Below, piece by piece: positions 17,102 to 25,937 of a stretch of DNA of 64,000 nucleotides. The position numbers and the translations under genes are program-made. Source of the DNA: SVTX01 sp045585895 (GTDB lineage Bacteria; Bacillota; Clostridia; Oscillospirales; CAG-272); NCBI GenBank assembly GCA_045585895.1, contig JAZMZI010000144.1, positions 1 through 64,000 on the forward strand, given 5' to 3'. How positions within the stretch are numbered: position 1 is the first letter of the stretch; each line of letters begins with the position of its first letter. Under the pieces are notes generated by a model. It worked only from the letters and a program-made list of their open reading frames with translations. It did no database searches and was not told the DNA's origin.

Positions 17102-18178
17102 TTAAGAATTGTTTTCTGCTTTTAGCTTTTCTGCGGTATCTGCTGCAATAAGAGAGTCTATCATTTGCCCGATATTACCGTTTATAAAGCTATCAAGGGA
17201 ATGAAGAGTTAATCCTATGCGGTGATCGGTAACTCGGTTTTGCGGGTAATTGTATGTGCGTATCTTTTCGCTTCTGTCACCCGTACCGACCTGACTTTTA
17301 CGGTCGGACGCAACCTTTTCAGATTGCTCTCTTTGCTTTATATCGTAAAGCTTGGCGCGGAGCATTTTTAAAGCCTTATCCTTGTTCTTAAACTGAGAAC
17401 GCTCCTCTTGACACTCAATTACGATGCCCGTAGGCTTATGTGTCAATCTGACTGCGGATTCGGTCTTGTTGATGTGCTGGCCGCCCGCTCCGCTGGATTT
17501 GCAGGACTCGTATATGAGGTCGGAGTCTTTGATCTCAATTTCAACGTCCTCGACCTCGGGAAGTACCGCGACGGTGGCGGTCGACGTTTGAATTCTGCCT
17601 TGAGACTCGGTCTCGGGAACTCTCTGAACTCTGTGAACGCCAGACTCGAATTTGAAGCGCGAGTATGCACCGTCACCCTCAACGGTAAAGGATATCTCCT
17701 TATAACCGCCAAGCTCGGTCTCGTTGGCGTTGGCTATCGACACCTTGAAGCCAACGGTTGCCGCGTACATAGAATACATACGGAAAAGCACCGCCGCAAA
17801 GAGAGCCGCCTCCTCACCGCCTGCGCCCGCGCGTATCTCAACGATAATATTTTTATCGTCGTTGGGGTCGCGGGGAAGCAGAAGCACGGTAAGCTCCTCT
17901 GAAAGTCGTTCTATGCGCGCTTTTGCCTCCTTAAGCTCCTCCTGCGCCATTTCGCGCATTTCGTCGTCATCAGCCTCGTCAATTATCATCAAGGCATCCT
18001 CAATATCGGTTTCAGCTCTCTTATACTCGCGGTATTTTGCCACCACGGGAGTAAGAGCGTGATATTCCTTTATCGCCTTGGCGTAAGCCTGAGCATCGGT
18101 TATAAGATTCTGATTGTTTGCAAGCTCGTATTCGAGCCTATCGTATTTTTCTACGGTAGAAACAAGCTTTTCAAACAT
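17102..18178 (-). CDS. prfA: Peptide chain release factor 1
   Basis: This protein releases finished polypeptides at UAA and UAG codons. The 358-aa sequence has the stop-codon-reading PxT tripeptide as PET (188-190) and the catalytic GGQ at 232-234 (SSGAGGQHINKTESAVRLTH). It starts 3 bp after the aminopeptidase stop and lacks a good ribosome site, so it probably depends on translational coupling. The usual partner prmC, which methylates the GGQ Gln, is not adjacent. Confidence 0.95.
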   Translation of the reverse strand: MFEKLVSTVEKYDRLEYELANNQNLITDAQAYAKAIKEYHALTPVVAKYREYKRAETDIEDALMIIDEADDDEMREMAQEELKEAKARIERLSEELTVLLLPRDPNDDKNIIVEIRAGAGGEEAALFAAVLFRMYSMYAATVGFKVSIANANETELGGYKEISFTVEGDGAYSRFKFESGVHRVQRVPETESQGRIQTSTATVAVLPEVEDVEIEIKDSDLIYESCKSSGAGGQHINKTESAVRLTHKPTGIVIECQEERSQFKNKDKALKMLRAKLYDIKQREQSEKVASDRKSQVGTGDRSEKIRTYNYPQNRVTDHRIGLTLHSLDSFINGNIGQMIDSLIAADTAEKLKAENNS

Positions 18179-18181
18179 ATA

Positions 18182-19552
18182 TTAAGCAAGGTTGAAGGCG
18201 AGGAATGCCTTGTGAGCAGAATAAACATCTGCTTTGGAAACTACCTCGTAGGGTGCGTGCATGCTTATTACGGGAACACCGAGGTCAACGGTTTCTATAT
18301 TGTGCTTTGCGATATACTTTGCAACGGTTCCTCCACCGCCCTGATCGGTCTTTCCAAGCTCTGCGGTTTGCCAAATAACGCCGTATTCCTCGTAAATCTT
18401 TCTGATCCAAGCGACGTACTCTGCGGGAGCATCGTTGGTGCCGCCCTTTCCGCCGCTGCCGGTGTACTTGGACATAGTGATACCGCAGTTGATCTTAGCC
18501 GCGTTTCTGGACTCGTAAACCTCTGCGAAGTTGGGGTCGAAGCAAGCGTTTACGTCCGCGCTGAGGCACTTGGAGTTGGCCTTTACAGCATAGATGTTGC
18601 CGCCAAGAGCCTCGGTAATAGCCCCCATAAGGTCGGTAAAGAGACCGCACTGCATACCGGTGTTGCCCTCGCTTCCGATCTCCTCCTTGTCCGCGAGAAC
18701 TACCATAAGAGTATGCTCGCTCTTGTCGGATTCAAAGAGAGCAGTGAGAGAAGGATATGCGCATACCTTGTCGTCGTGACCGTATGCAGAGATAAGAGAA
18801 CGGTCAAAGCCAACGTCACGAGCCTTTCCTGCGGGAACCACGAAAATATCGGCAGAGAGGAAGTCCTCTTCGTTGATGCCGTACTTTTCATTAAGGATCG
18901 TAAGAATATTAAGTTTTATTTTGTTAGCGTCTTCCGTATCTTTAAGGGGTCTTGAGCCTAGAACGATATTAAGGCTCTCGGCGGGAATAGCCTGACCGAG
19001 GGGCTTCTGGCTCTGATCCTTTGCCAAGTGGGGAAGGAGGTCGTTGATATAGAATACAGGCTCGCCGTCCTCGTCACCGATGCAGATATCAACGGAAGAA
19101 CCATCCTTCTTAGCTACGGTGCCGTGGAGAGCCAAGGGCATAGCTACCCATTGATACTTGCGAACGCCGCCGTAGTAGTGGGTCTTTGCGAAACAAAAGC
19201 CTCCGTCCTCGTAGATCGGAACCTGCTTGAAGTCAAGTCTGGGGCTGTCGATGTGAGAAGCAACGATTCTGATACCGTTGTTGATGTCTTCACTGCCGAT
19301 TCTGAAAAGATAGAGATTTCTGCCGCGGTTGTTGTAATAATATTTATCGCCTGCCTTGATCTCCATACCGAAGGAATAGGGCTTGTAGCCCTCCTTCTCC
19401 GCGAGAGCGATAGAGATTTTAACAGCCTCTCTCTCGGTCTTGGAAGCATCCATGTAGGTCATATAGCCTGCGCAGTAGTCGTAAGCCGCCTTGATATCAT
19501 CTTCAGTAGCTTTGTCATAGAAGTTTGCCTTGGTGTAGGTAAGTTCACTCAT
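18182..19552 (-). CDS. M18-family aminopeptidase
   Basis: This dinuclear-zinc aminopeptidase, related to aspartyl aminopeptidase, trims acidic N-terminal residues from peptides in the cytoplasm. Metal-ligand regions are visible as VASHIDSPRLDF, SAYGHDDKVCAY, ADKEEIGSEGNTG and a C-terminal PVISMHAPYEV. I use the ATG giving MSELTYTK (456 aa) because a GAAAGGA site lies 9 bases upstream. A frame starting seven codons earlier overlaps that site. It is the third gene of the coaE-to-topoisomerase operon. Confidence 0.88.
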   Translation of the reverse strand: MSELTYTKANFYDKATEDDIKAAYDYCAGYMTYMDASKTEREAVKISIALAEKEGYKPYSFGMEIKAGDKYYYNNRGRNLYLFRIGSEDINNGIRIVASHIDSPRLDFKQVPIYEDGGFCFAKTHYYGGVRKYQWVAMPLALHGTVAKKDGSSVDICIGDEDGEPVFYINDLLPHLAKDQSQKPLGQAIPAESLNIVLGSRPLKDTEDANKIKLNILTILNEKYGINEEDFLSADIFVVPAGKARDVGFDRSLISAYGHDDKVCAYPSLTALFESDKSEHTLMVVLADKEEIGSEGNTGMQCGLFTDLMGAITEALGGNIYAVKANSKCLSADVNACFDPNFAEVYESRNAAKINCGITMSKYTGSGGKGGTNDAPAEYVAWIRKIYEEYGVIWQTAELGKTDQGGGGTVAKYIAKHNIETVDLGVPVISMHAPYEVVSKADVYSAHKAFLAFNLA

Positions 19553-19591
19553 TTTTGTATTTCCTTTCTTCATAGTAGACTATGTATTTTT

Positions 19592-20179
19592 TTATTTTTC
19601 AAAGGAGTAAAGCTCCTTGTATTTTTCGGTTCTGCGATTTACTTTTTTTACATAATTTCGAGTTTCTCCAAAAGGGATTTCTTTTAAAGACAGTATGCCG
19701 TCGTCACCTATCCACTCGTCAACGTTTCCAAGTCCGCCGTTATATGCCGCCAGCGCTGCATCCCAACTGTTATATCTTGCATATAGATACGACAGATAAT
19801 ACGTTCCGTATCGGATGCTGGTCTCGGGATCGTAACGCATGCCCGACGGCAATCCCTCCTTTAGTCGGGTCTTTGATATTTCGTCAAAGGTAGGCTCGGT
19901 CAATTGCATAAGTCCTACCGCACCCGCTCCCGAAACCGCAGAGGGATCGAAGTCGCTTTCCGTCTTTATAACTGCCCAGATTATCTCTTCGGGCACGTCA
20001 AATTTTTTGGAATATTTCTGAACGAAAGACACGTATTCCTTCGGTTGGGGATATATGACATATTCTATCTGAGTTGCGGTAAAATCGAATATGAATCCAA
20101 AAGCAATCGAAATAACGAGAACTATCAGTATTATATATCCGATATTACTCTTGTGTCTGCTTTTTTGTGTACCTCTCAC
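19592..20179 (-). CDS. Membrane-anchored lytic transglycosylase (SLT domain)
   Basis: This 195-aa enzyme cleaves peptidoglycan glycan strands to 1,6-anhydromuramic products. A basic N-terminus and a single span (about residues 13-32) anchor it, followed by an SLT domain (about 47-190). The catalytic Glu is E74 (VIKTESDFDPSAVS). GAVGLMQLTEPTF, YNSWDAALAAYNGG and ETRNYVKKV complete the family pattern. The GTG start has a GAGGAG site 8 bases upstream and overlaps the coaE stop (GTGA). The coaE-transglycosylase order is common in Clostridia. Confidence 0.9.
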   Translation of the reverse strand: MRGTQKSRHKSNIGYIILIVLVISIAFGFIFDFTATQIEYVIYPQPKEYVSFVQKYSKKFDVPEEIIWAVIKTESDFDPSAVSGAGAVGLMQLTEPTFDEISKTRLKEGLPSGMRYDPETSIRYGTYYLSYLYARYNSWDAALAAYNGGLGNVDEWIGDDGILSLKEIPFGETRNYVKKVNRRTEKYKELYSFEK

Positions 20180-20784
20180 CGTATCAACTCCTCACATCTT
20201 AAATATGTGTCAACAAGTCTGCCAAGATCCCCGAGAAGCAGGATGTTTTGCAATATAAAATCGCATTTTTCCTCGTAAAAGCTATTGGGCTTTTGGGAGT
20301 TGATCCGCAACAGCGCCGCATCCTCGTCAATACCGTCACGCGCGGCAATTCGCTTTGCGCGAAGCTCCTTGGGGGCAACCACGGCTATAACGTAATCACA
20401 TTTCTCATGGATACCCGCTTCAATAAGAAGAGGAGCATCGATCACACAAACTTCAGCGCCTTCTTTCGAATATGCGCTTAATAAACCGTTTATCTCGGAT
20501 ATAACGTACTTGTGGGTTATTTTGTTTAAAACTAAAAGCTTATCCTTGTTTTCCTCTCCGAAAACCAATTTCGATAAAGCCTTGCGGTCGATACCGCCGT
20601 TGCAATTTATTATTTCTTTGCCGAAATTGTCGGCAAGCTCGTTAACACAATCCGAAGGAGCGGAAACAATGCTGTGATAGACCTTGTCGGCATCGATGAC
20701 CTTAAAGCCGTGTGCCGTCCGCATATATTCCGAAACCGCGCCTTTTCCCGCACCGCTGGGACCCGTGACACCGATAATCTTCAC
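20176..20784 (-). CDS. coaE: Dephospho-CoA kinase
   Basis: This enzyme phosphorylates the 3' hydroxyl of dephospho-CoA, the last step of CoA synthesis. The P-loop is GPSGAGKG (residues 8-15). VIDADKVYH, CVIDAPLLIEAG and the R-rich lid (AKRIAARDGIDED) are also present. The 202-aa length is normal. Start is the GTG at 20784 with an AAAGGAGA site. It opens the housekeeping minus-strand run, unless the oxidoreductase 25 bp upstream is co-transcribed. Confidence 0.9.
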   Translation of the reverse strand: MKIIGVTGPSGAGKGAVSEYMRTAHGFKVIDADKVYHSIVSAPSDCVNELADNFGKEIINCNGGIDRKALSKLVFGEENKDKLLVLNKITHKYVISEINGLLSAYSKEGAEVCVIDAPLLIEAGIHEKCDYVIAVVAPKELRAKRIAARDGIDEDAALLRINSQKPNSFYEEKCDFILQNILLLGDLGRLVDTYLRCEELIR

Positions 20785-20809
20785 TATATCGTCTCCTTTC
20801 GAGTAATTT

Positions 20810-21955
20810 TTATATTTTAACCGCTTTGCCTACAAGGTGAGAGGTGTGCGCTGCTTCAAGTATCTCCTGAACGCGCGCTCCGTCTTCAAAAGAGGGGCAA
20901 GCCTGTTTTCCTGTGCTTACCGAGGAAAGGAAAGCGTACATGGAGGCTATGTGACCTCGAAGCCAACCGTTCTGTGCTTTTGGAGAGGGGAATTTGCCCG
21001 CGGGAGCAGGGTATCTTCCGACACATTCTATTCTTGTAAATCCTTGAAGTCCGCCAAAGTTGCCCCCCTCGGCATTTGAGTCATAGTAATAGAGCCAATC
21101 AGATTCCATAAGATCGAATTTGAGCGAGCCTTCTGTTCCGTATATCGCAAAAGTCAATCCGTCGTTTTCTCCGACGGTGATCTTACTTGCGGTAAGAGTG
21201 CCTACCGCACCGCACTCAAGAGATGCGGTCATATATACCGCCTCGTCGGCATTGGTTTTCCATATGTCGCCGTTGGCTGTCTTGTGGGTGGGGAAGGCGA
21301 TCTGTTCTTTTGCGTAGATTTCTGAAAACTCGCCGCAAAGATAGCGGCAAAGATCTACTATGTGCGCTCCGAGATCAAAAAGTGTTCCCGCACCGCAAAT
21401 ATCCTTGTTCTGCTTCCAACCGACAGTCCTTTCGGGATCGATACAGCTATTGTGCAGATATTTGAAATCAAAAGAAAGGATCTTTCCAAGTCTACCGCCT
21501 TCGATCAACTCTTTTGCGTGTCTTATAGCTGCGATATGGCGGTTGTTGAATACCATTCCGCAAACCTGACCGTTTTTTTCGTAGGCTGCTTTTGACAGAA
21601 TATCAAGCTCTCGAGCTTGTTCTGCATTTACCGTCAAAGGCTTTTCACAGAGCACGTGCTTGCCCGAAAGTATTGCTTTTTTTGCGGTTTCAAAATGATA
21701 GACGTTCGGAGTGCTTATATCGATTACGTCGATGCATGGATTATTGATAATATCATCCTCGGAAGCCGTGGCATAACCCAGAGAAAACTTTTCCGCTGCC
21801 GCCTTTGCCGTTTCAATGCGAGATGTACAAACTGCAGAGTATTTTGCGGTAAAATCAAGTTCTTCATAATAAAAGGGAAGAGCCGCCACCGAAAAGGCAT
21901 GCGTTTTGCCCATAAACCCAAATCCAAGAAGTCCTATGTTAATTTCTTTGCTCAT
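20810..21955 (-). CDS. Gfo/Idh/MocA-family oxidoreductase
   Basis: This NAD(P)-dependent sugar or cyclitol dehydrogenase has an N-terminal Rossmann fold (INIGLLGFGFMGKTHAF) and the family signature HVLCEKPLT, in which the Lys is catalytic. The C-terminal alpha/beta domain contains GTLFDLGAHIVDLCRYL. The ATG at 21955 is chosen because AGAGGA lies 6 bases before it. The frame's earlier TTG is inside that site. The substrate cannot be named. It is upstream of coaE, with no terminator visible in the 25-bp gap, so it may have joined that operon. Confidence 0.85.
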   Translation of the reverse strand: MSKEINIGLLGFGFMGKTHAFSVAALPFYYEELDFTAKYSAVCTSRIETAKAAAEKFSLGYATASEDDIINNPCIDVIDISTPNVYHFETAKKAILSGKHVLCEKPLTVNAEQARELDILSKAAYEKNGQVCGMVFNNRHIAAIRHAKELIEGGRLGKILSFDFKYLHNSCIDPERTVGWKQNKDICGAGTLFDLGAHIVDLCRYLCGEFSEIYAKEQIAFPTHKTANGDIWKTNADEAVYMTASLECGAVGTLTASKITVGENDGLTFAIYGTEGSLKFDLMESDWLYYYDSNAEGGNFGGLQGFTRIECVGRYPAPAGKFPSPKAQNGWLRGHIASMYAFLSSVSTGKQACPSFEDGARVQEILEAAHTSHLVGKAVKI

Positions 21956-22130
21956 TTCGCGTCCTCTCAAAAATAAACATCTATTTTATATTATAACTCA
22001 TTTTATGATTTTTTTCAATAGTTATTTTAATATTAATGATTAAATATTCCATATAAATGCGAATTTTATCTATTGAATCGACTGAAAAATGGGTTTATAA
22101 TCATCTTAATCGGAAAAGTTCGGATTACTA

Positions 22131-22159
22131 TTGACATTAATTAATTAAAATGCTAAAAT
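22131..22159 (+). promoter_or_regulatory. Promoter of the dusB operon
   Basis: A consensus TTGACA and TAAAAT are separated by exactly 17 bp, 38 bases before the dusB start. Confidence 0.75.
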
Positions 22160-22197
22160 ATACTCAACTTTAAAATATTAAAATTAGGAGAATTACA

Positions 22198-23226
22198 GTG
22201 AGTATAAAAATCGGTGGTATAAGACTCGAAAGCGGTCTTTTTTTAGCACCTATGGCGGGATTTACCGACTATTCGTTCAGAAAAATATGCCGTGAGCGCG
22301 GAGCCGAATACACGGTCAGCGAAATGGTTTCGGCAAAGGCGCTTTGCTACGAGCAACTGTCAAAAAAAAATCCTTTGTCTGCGTCGAAAACGGCTCCGTT
22401 GGCGGCTGTCAGAGCTGAGGAAAATCCTATGGCAATACAGCTTTTCGGAAGTGAACCCGAGTTCGTTGCAGAGGCTGCGGCTATGATAGAGGCGCGTGAA
22501 TATAGGGGATGTGTTTCAGAAGCGTCTCCCGTAGCAATAGATATAAATATGGGTTGTCCTATGCATAAGATAGTCGGAAACGGTGAGGGCAGTGCCCTTA
22601 TGCGCGATCCCGTCCGCGCGGCAAAAATCGTTGAAGAAACGGTGAAAAGACTAAAGCATACTCCCGTTACCGTTAAGATAAGAGCAGGGTGGGATAATGA
22701 AAACAAGAATGCCGCAGAGGTGGCAAAAAGAGTTGAAGCGGCTGGTGCTTCGCTTATTTGTGTTCACTCAAGAACAAGAGAACAGATGTATAATCCCGGA
22801 ATTGATATCGGTATTATTGCAGACGTAAAAAGATCCGTAAAGATTCCCGTTATAGGTAACGGAGACGTATATAATACCGATGATGCCATTAATATGCTAA
22901 ACGTTACGGAATGTGACGGATTGATGATAGGAAGAGGAGCGCTTGGCAATCCTTGGATATTCGGAGAAATTGCCGCAAAAATAAAAAATGAGGATTTTCA
23001 AGTCCCTACAGTTGGCGAAAGGCTCGACACTTGTCTTGAGCACGTTCGCCTGATAAGAGCAAATAAGGGTGAGCATACTGCCGCGGCAGAAATTAAAAAA
23101 CACGCGGCGCTTTATATAAAAGGAATTCGTTCTGCCGCATCGCTTCGCGACAGAATAATGAAAACAAGCTCAACAGAGGAGATTGAAGCTATAATTAATG
23201 AATTGAAAGAGGTTACAGGTGGGTAA
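22198..23226 (+). CDS. dusB: tRNA-dihydrouridine synthase
   Basis: This FMN enzyme reduces uridines in the tRNA D-loop. The 342-aa TIM barrel opens with LFLAPMAGFTDYSFR. DINMGCPMHKIVGNGEGSAL contains the catalytic Cys. VKIRAGWD, VHSRTREQMY and GNGDVYNTDD then GLMIGRGALGNPWIF complete the family. The start is GTG with a weak GGAG site. It overlaps the next gene by 8 bases. Confidence 0.93.
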   Translation: MSIKIGGIRLESGLFLAPMAGFTDYSFRKICRERGAEYTVSEMVSAKALCYEQLSKKNPLSASKTAPLAAVRAEENPMAIQLFGSEPEFVAEAAAMIEAREYRGCVSEASPVAIDINMGCPMHKIVGNGEGSALMRDPVRAAKIVEETVKRLKHTPVTVKIRAGWDNENKNAAEVAKRVEAAGASLICVHSRTREQMYNPGIDIGIIADVKRSVKIPVIGNGDVYNTDDAINMLNVTECDGLMIGRGALGNPWIFGEIAAKIKNEDFQVPTVGERLDTCLEHVRLIRANKGEHTAAAEIKKHAALYIKGIRSAASLRDRIMKTSSTEEIEAIINELKEVTGG

Positions 23227-23857
23227 TTTTGCAAAAATAATATCGTCTGACACTCGCTTTGCGCGTATGTTAAGCATAGAGCTGTCTTCAATTGGCGTTG
23301 AAATTGTTGATAATTTCGACGGTGTAGTAGAAGGGGAGCTTTGTTACGTAGTTGCAGATCTTGATTCTGTTAACGAAACGGAGCTTCGTGAATATTCTCA
23401 CAATTATATTTTAGTAGGCTTTTCTCGATTTCAAAGATCGAACGTTCAGACGAAAGCGGGATTGTGTGAGGAGTTTCTGCAAAGACCGTTTCTGATCGTT
23501 AGTTTTCTTTCAATATTCAAAGCTTCAAGTCTTGAAAGCCGTGCAAAAAAAAGGTATGCCGTAAGAGAAGAAACGAAAAAAGCGCCGCTTTATTTATCCG
23601 TTTCCGAAATGGATAAGTCGGCGGTTTGGGGAGATGAGAGGATTCCTTTAAGCGACAATGAATACAGGGTTCTGTCAATATTGTGCGACAACAGGTGTGA
23701 GATCGTTGAGCGTGAAAAAATATCTGCGCTTCTGGGTGCGGAGGATGGCAACATGGGAGACGTCTATATTTGCCACCTCAGGAGGAAAATCGATAATAAG
23801 CTTGGTCTCAAGCTAATTTATACAATTCGCGGCAAGGGCTATATGCTCAAAAATTAA
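23219..23857 (+). CDS. Winged-helix transcriptional regulator with degenerate receiver-like domain
   Basis: This 212-aa protein combines an N-terminal alpha/beta domain (about residues 1-110) of receiver size with an OmpR/PhoB-type winged helix (about 120-212). The DNA-binding part is recognised from RIPLSDNEYRVLSIL, VYICHLRRKID and LIYTIRGKGYML, the last being the classic OmpR-type wing. The receiver-like part lacks a clear phosphoacceptor context (VVADLDSVNETE is the nearest), so phosphorylation is doubtful. It starts with GTG inside the end of dusB, so the two are coupled. No histidine kinase is nearby. Confidence 0.8.
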   Translation: MGNFAKIISSDTRFARMLSIELSSIGVEIVDNFDGVVEGELCYVVADLDSVNETELREYSHNYILVGFSRFQRSNVQTKAGLCEEFLQRPFLIVSFLSIFKASSLESRAKKRYAVREETKKAPLYLSVSEMDKSAVWGDERIPLSDNEYRVLSILCDNRCEIVEREKISALLGAEDGNMGDVYICHLRRKIDNKLGLKLIYTIRGKGYMLKN

Positions 23858-23896
23858 CGCCGTGCCTGCCGAATACTTCGGCAAAAGGAGGTTTAT

Positions 23897-25750
23897 ATGA
23901 ACTCTTTAACGTTTGATAAAAACAGCTTTTATCTCGACGGTAAGCCCTTCCGTATGATCGCGGGAGATATTCACTATTTCCGAATCCACCAGAACGATTG
24001 GGCAAAGAGACTCGATCTCGCAGTTGATTTTGGTCTGAATACCATACAAACCTACGTTCCGTGGAATGCGCACGAGCCTAAAAAGGGCGAATTTAACTTT
24101 GAGGGAATGCTTGACCTCGGCGCTTATTTGAAGCTTTGCGGTGAAAAAGGACTTAAAGTCCTGCTTCGTCCCTCTCCCTATATCTGTTCCGAGTGGGATC
24201 TCGGCGGTCTGCCATCAAGACTGCTTAAGGACAGGGAATTGGCTATACGTTCCTCCGATACGAAATACTTAAAAGAGGTCAAGGAGTATTACGATAGACT
24301 TATACCGGAATTTTTGCCTTATCTCGCAACTAACGGCGGTCCTATAATTGCCGTAGCCATTGAGAACGAATACGGAAGCTACGGAAACGACCACGAATAT
24401 ATGAACGCATTGGCGAGCATTCTCCGTGACGGCGAAGTAGACGTGCCTTTTTATACTACCGACGGTGATCGCAACTATATGCTTACCTTCGGCAGACAAT
24501 GCAAGGATGATTTCTTCGGTGTAAACTACCGCGCCGCAGTCGGCACGTCCGATCACGCCGAAAAATGCGTGCGCGAAAACGGTGCTGATATGCCCTATTT
24601 CGTTGGTGAATTCTGGGCGGGAAGAAGTATGCATTGGGGTGAGCCCTTCCGCCATCGCCCCCCCGCACAAACCTCTGACGGCTTTAAGGAAGCATTGGAG
24701 CTTGGCGGTCACGTTTGCTTCTATATGTTCTCGGGAGGCTCTAATTTCGGCTTTATGGGTGGAGGAAACATCGGTATGTCATTCAGCCCGAGACCCAATA
24801 CGGTCACAAGATACATTCCTCACACCACGTCCTACGACGTCGACGCGCTTATCAGCGAGGACGGCAGACCCACCGAAAAGTATTTCCTTTGCCGCGACGT
24901 GCTTGACGAGTATCTCGGCAGAGAAAAGAGACCTCACGTATGCCCCGAGCGAACCACTCAAAGCATCACGGTTGAGCTGACCGAATCCGCCGACCTATTT
25001 GAAAACCTTGATAATATAAGCGAGTATCAGGGTAAGACGCCGATTCCCAAGCCCATGGAATATTTCGGACAAAATTACGGTCTCATCCTTTATTCCACAA
25101 AGCTTGACGCCTTCAATGAGGTACACATAAGAATACAGCCTCAAAAATTCAAGGACAGAGCGAACGTCTACGTTGACGGCGATTGGTTTGCAACCTATAT
25201 GCGCGATAGAGGCTACAGAGCCGCGGAGACGACCTATAAGGCTCCCGACGGCATTGCCGCGCTGGCTCAAAATGGCAACGAGCGCAAAATAGACGTTTTA
25301 GTTGAAAATATCGGAAGGATAAACTACGGCAAATATATGTCCGACGAGAGAAAGGGCATGGAGGAGGGACTTCTTTACGGTAGTGTTAAGCTTTTCGGCT
25401 ACGATACGAGAACTATCCCCCTCGAGGACCTTTCACGTCTCGAATGGAAGGAAAATTTTCACACCGACCATAAGCCCTGCTTCTTCAAAGGCAGCTTTGA
25501 TGCAAAGAGCGGTATAGATACCTACGTTTCCTTTGCTGACCTCGGTCATGGTTACGTCTGGGTAAACGGCTTTAACGTAGGCAGATACGATAGCGCAGGA
25601 CCTCAAATGACTCTCTATCTGCCCGGACATTTTCTTAAGGATGCCGACAACGAAATAATCGTCCTCGATATCGACCCCGTAGGCAAACGTAAAGAACTAA
25701 AGCTTCTTGATCATTACGTGCTAGAAGGCGAAGGTAATGAGCTTTTATAA
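23897..25750 (+). CDS. GH35 beta-galactosidase
   Basis: This 617-aa cytoplasmic enzyme removes terminal beta-galactosyl residues by a retaining mechanism. The barrel opens with GDIHYFRIHQNDWAKRL and NTIQTYVPWNAHEP. The acid/base is E158 (AIENEYGSYG) and the nucleophile E238 (FVGEFWAG). The C-terminal beta-sandwich domains end with GHGYVWVNGFNVGRYDSAGP, characteristic of GH35. No signal peptide is present, so imported oligosaccharides are the likely substrate. An AAGGAGG site precedes the ATG. A short hairpin lies between it and the regulator upstream. Confidence 0.93.
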   Translation: MNSLTFDKNSFYLDGKPFRMIAGDIHYFRIHQNDWAKRLDLAVDFGLNTIQTYVPWNAHEPKKGEFNFEGMLDLGAYLKLCGEKGLKVLLRPSPYICSEWDLGGLPSRLLKDRELAIRSSDTKYLKEVKEYYDRLIPEFLPYLATNGGPIIAVAIENEYGSYGNDHEYMNALASILRDGEVDVPFYTTDGDRNYMLTFGRQCKDDFFGVNYRAAVGTSDHAEKCVRENGADMPYFVGEFWAGRSMHWGEPFRHRPPAQTSDGFKEALELGGHVCFYMFSGGSNFGFMGGGNIGMSFSPRPNTVTRYIPHTTSYDVDALISEDGRPTEKYFLCRDVLDEYLGREKRPHVCPERTTQSITVELTESADLFENLDNISEYQGKTPIPKPMEYFGQNYGLILYSTKLDAFNEVHIRIQPQKFKDRANVYVDGDWFATYMRDRGYRAAETTYKAPDGIAALAQNGNERKIDVLVENIGRINYGKYMSDERKGMEEGLLYGSVKLFGYDTRTIPLEDLSRLEWKENFHTDHKPCFFKGSFDAKSGIDTYVSFADLGHGYVWVNGFNVGRYDSAGPQMTLYLPGHFLKDADNEIIVLDIDPVGKRKELKLLDHYVLEGEGNELL

Positions 25751-25761
25751 ACCAAGGTGCC

Positions 25762-25925
25762 CGCTCATTAAGCGCAAGTCGGGTGATCTTCCAAGAGCAA
25801 AGACAAAACACGATTTATTTTGTAATTTTGATGAAAAAAACCGCCGATGGGCGGTTTTTTTCTGTGGTTTATTAGGCGCGTTTTAGCTCTTGAGAGAACA
25901 CGATTACGTTCTCTGTATATAAACT
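25762..25925. repeat. Second, diverged copy of the structured intergenic repeat
   Basis: It shares with 9347-9567 the blocks CTCATTAAGCGCA, a CCGCC/GGCGG hairpin, TGTGG(C/T)TT and TTAG(A/G)CGCGTTTT(G/A)GCTCT in the same order. Its distal hairpin tip differs (AGAGAAC/GTTCTCT). The outer GGGGC/GCCCC ends of the first copy are not preserved. Shared architecture with changed stems suggests selection on structure or an old mobile repeat. Confidence 0.6.
25834..25861 (+). terminator. Terminator of the GH35 gene within the repeat
   Basis: CCGCC-GATG-GGCGG is flanked by seven A residues before and seven T residues after, a textbook bidirectional intrinsic terminator. Confidence 0.88.
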
Positions 25926-25937
25926 TTTTTCTTGCCG

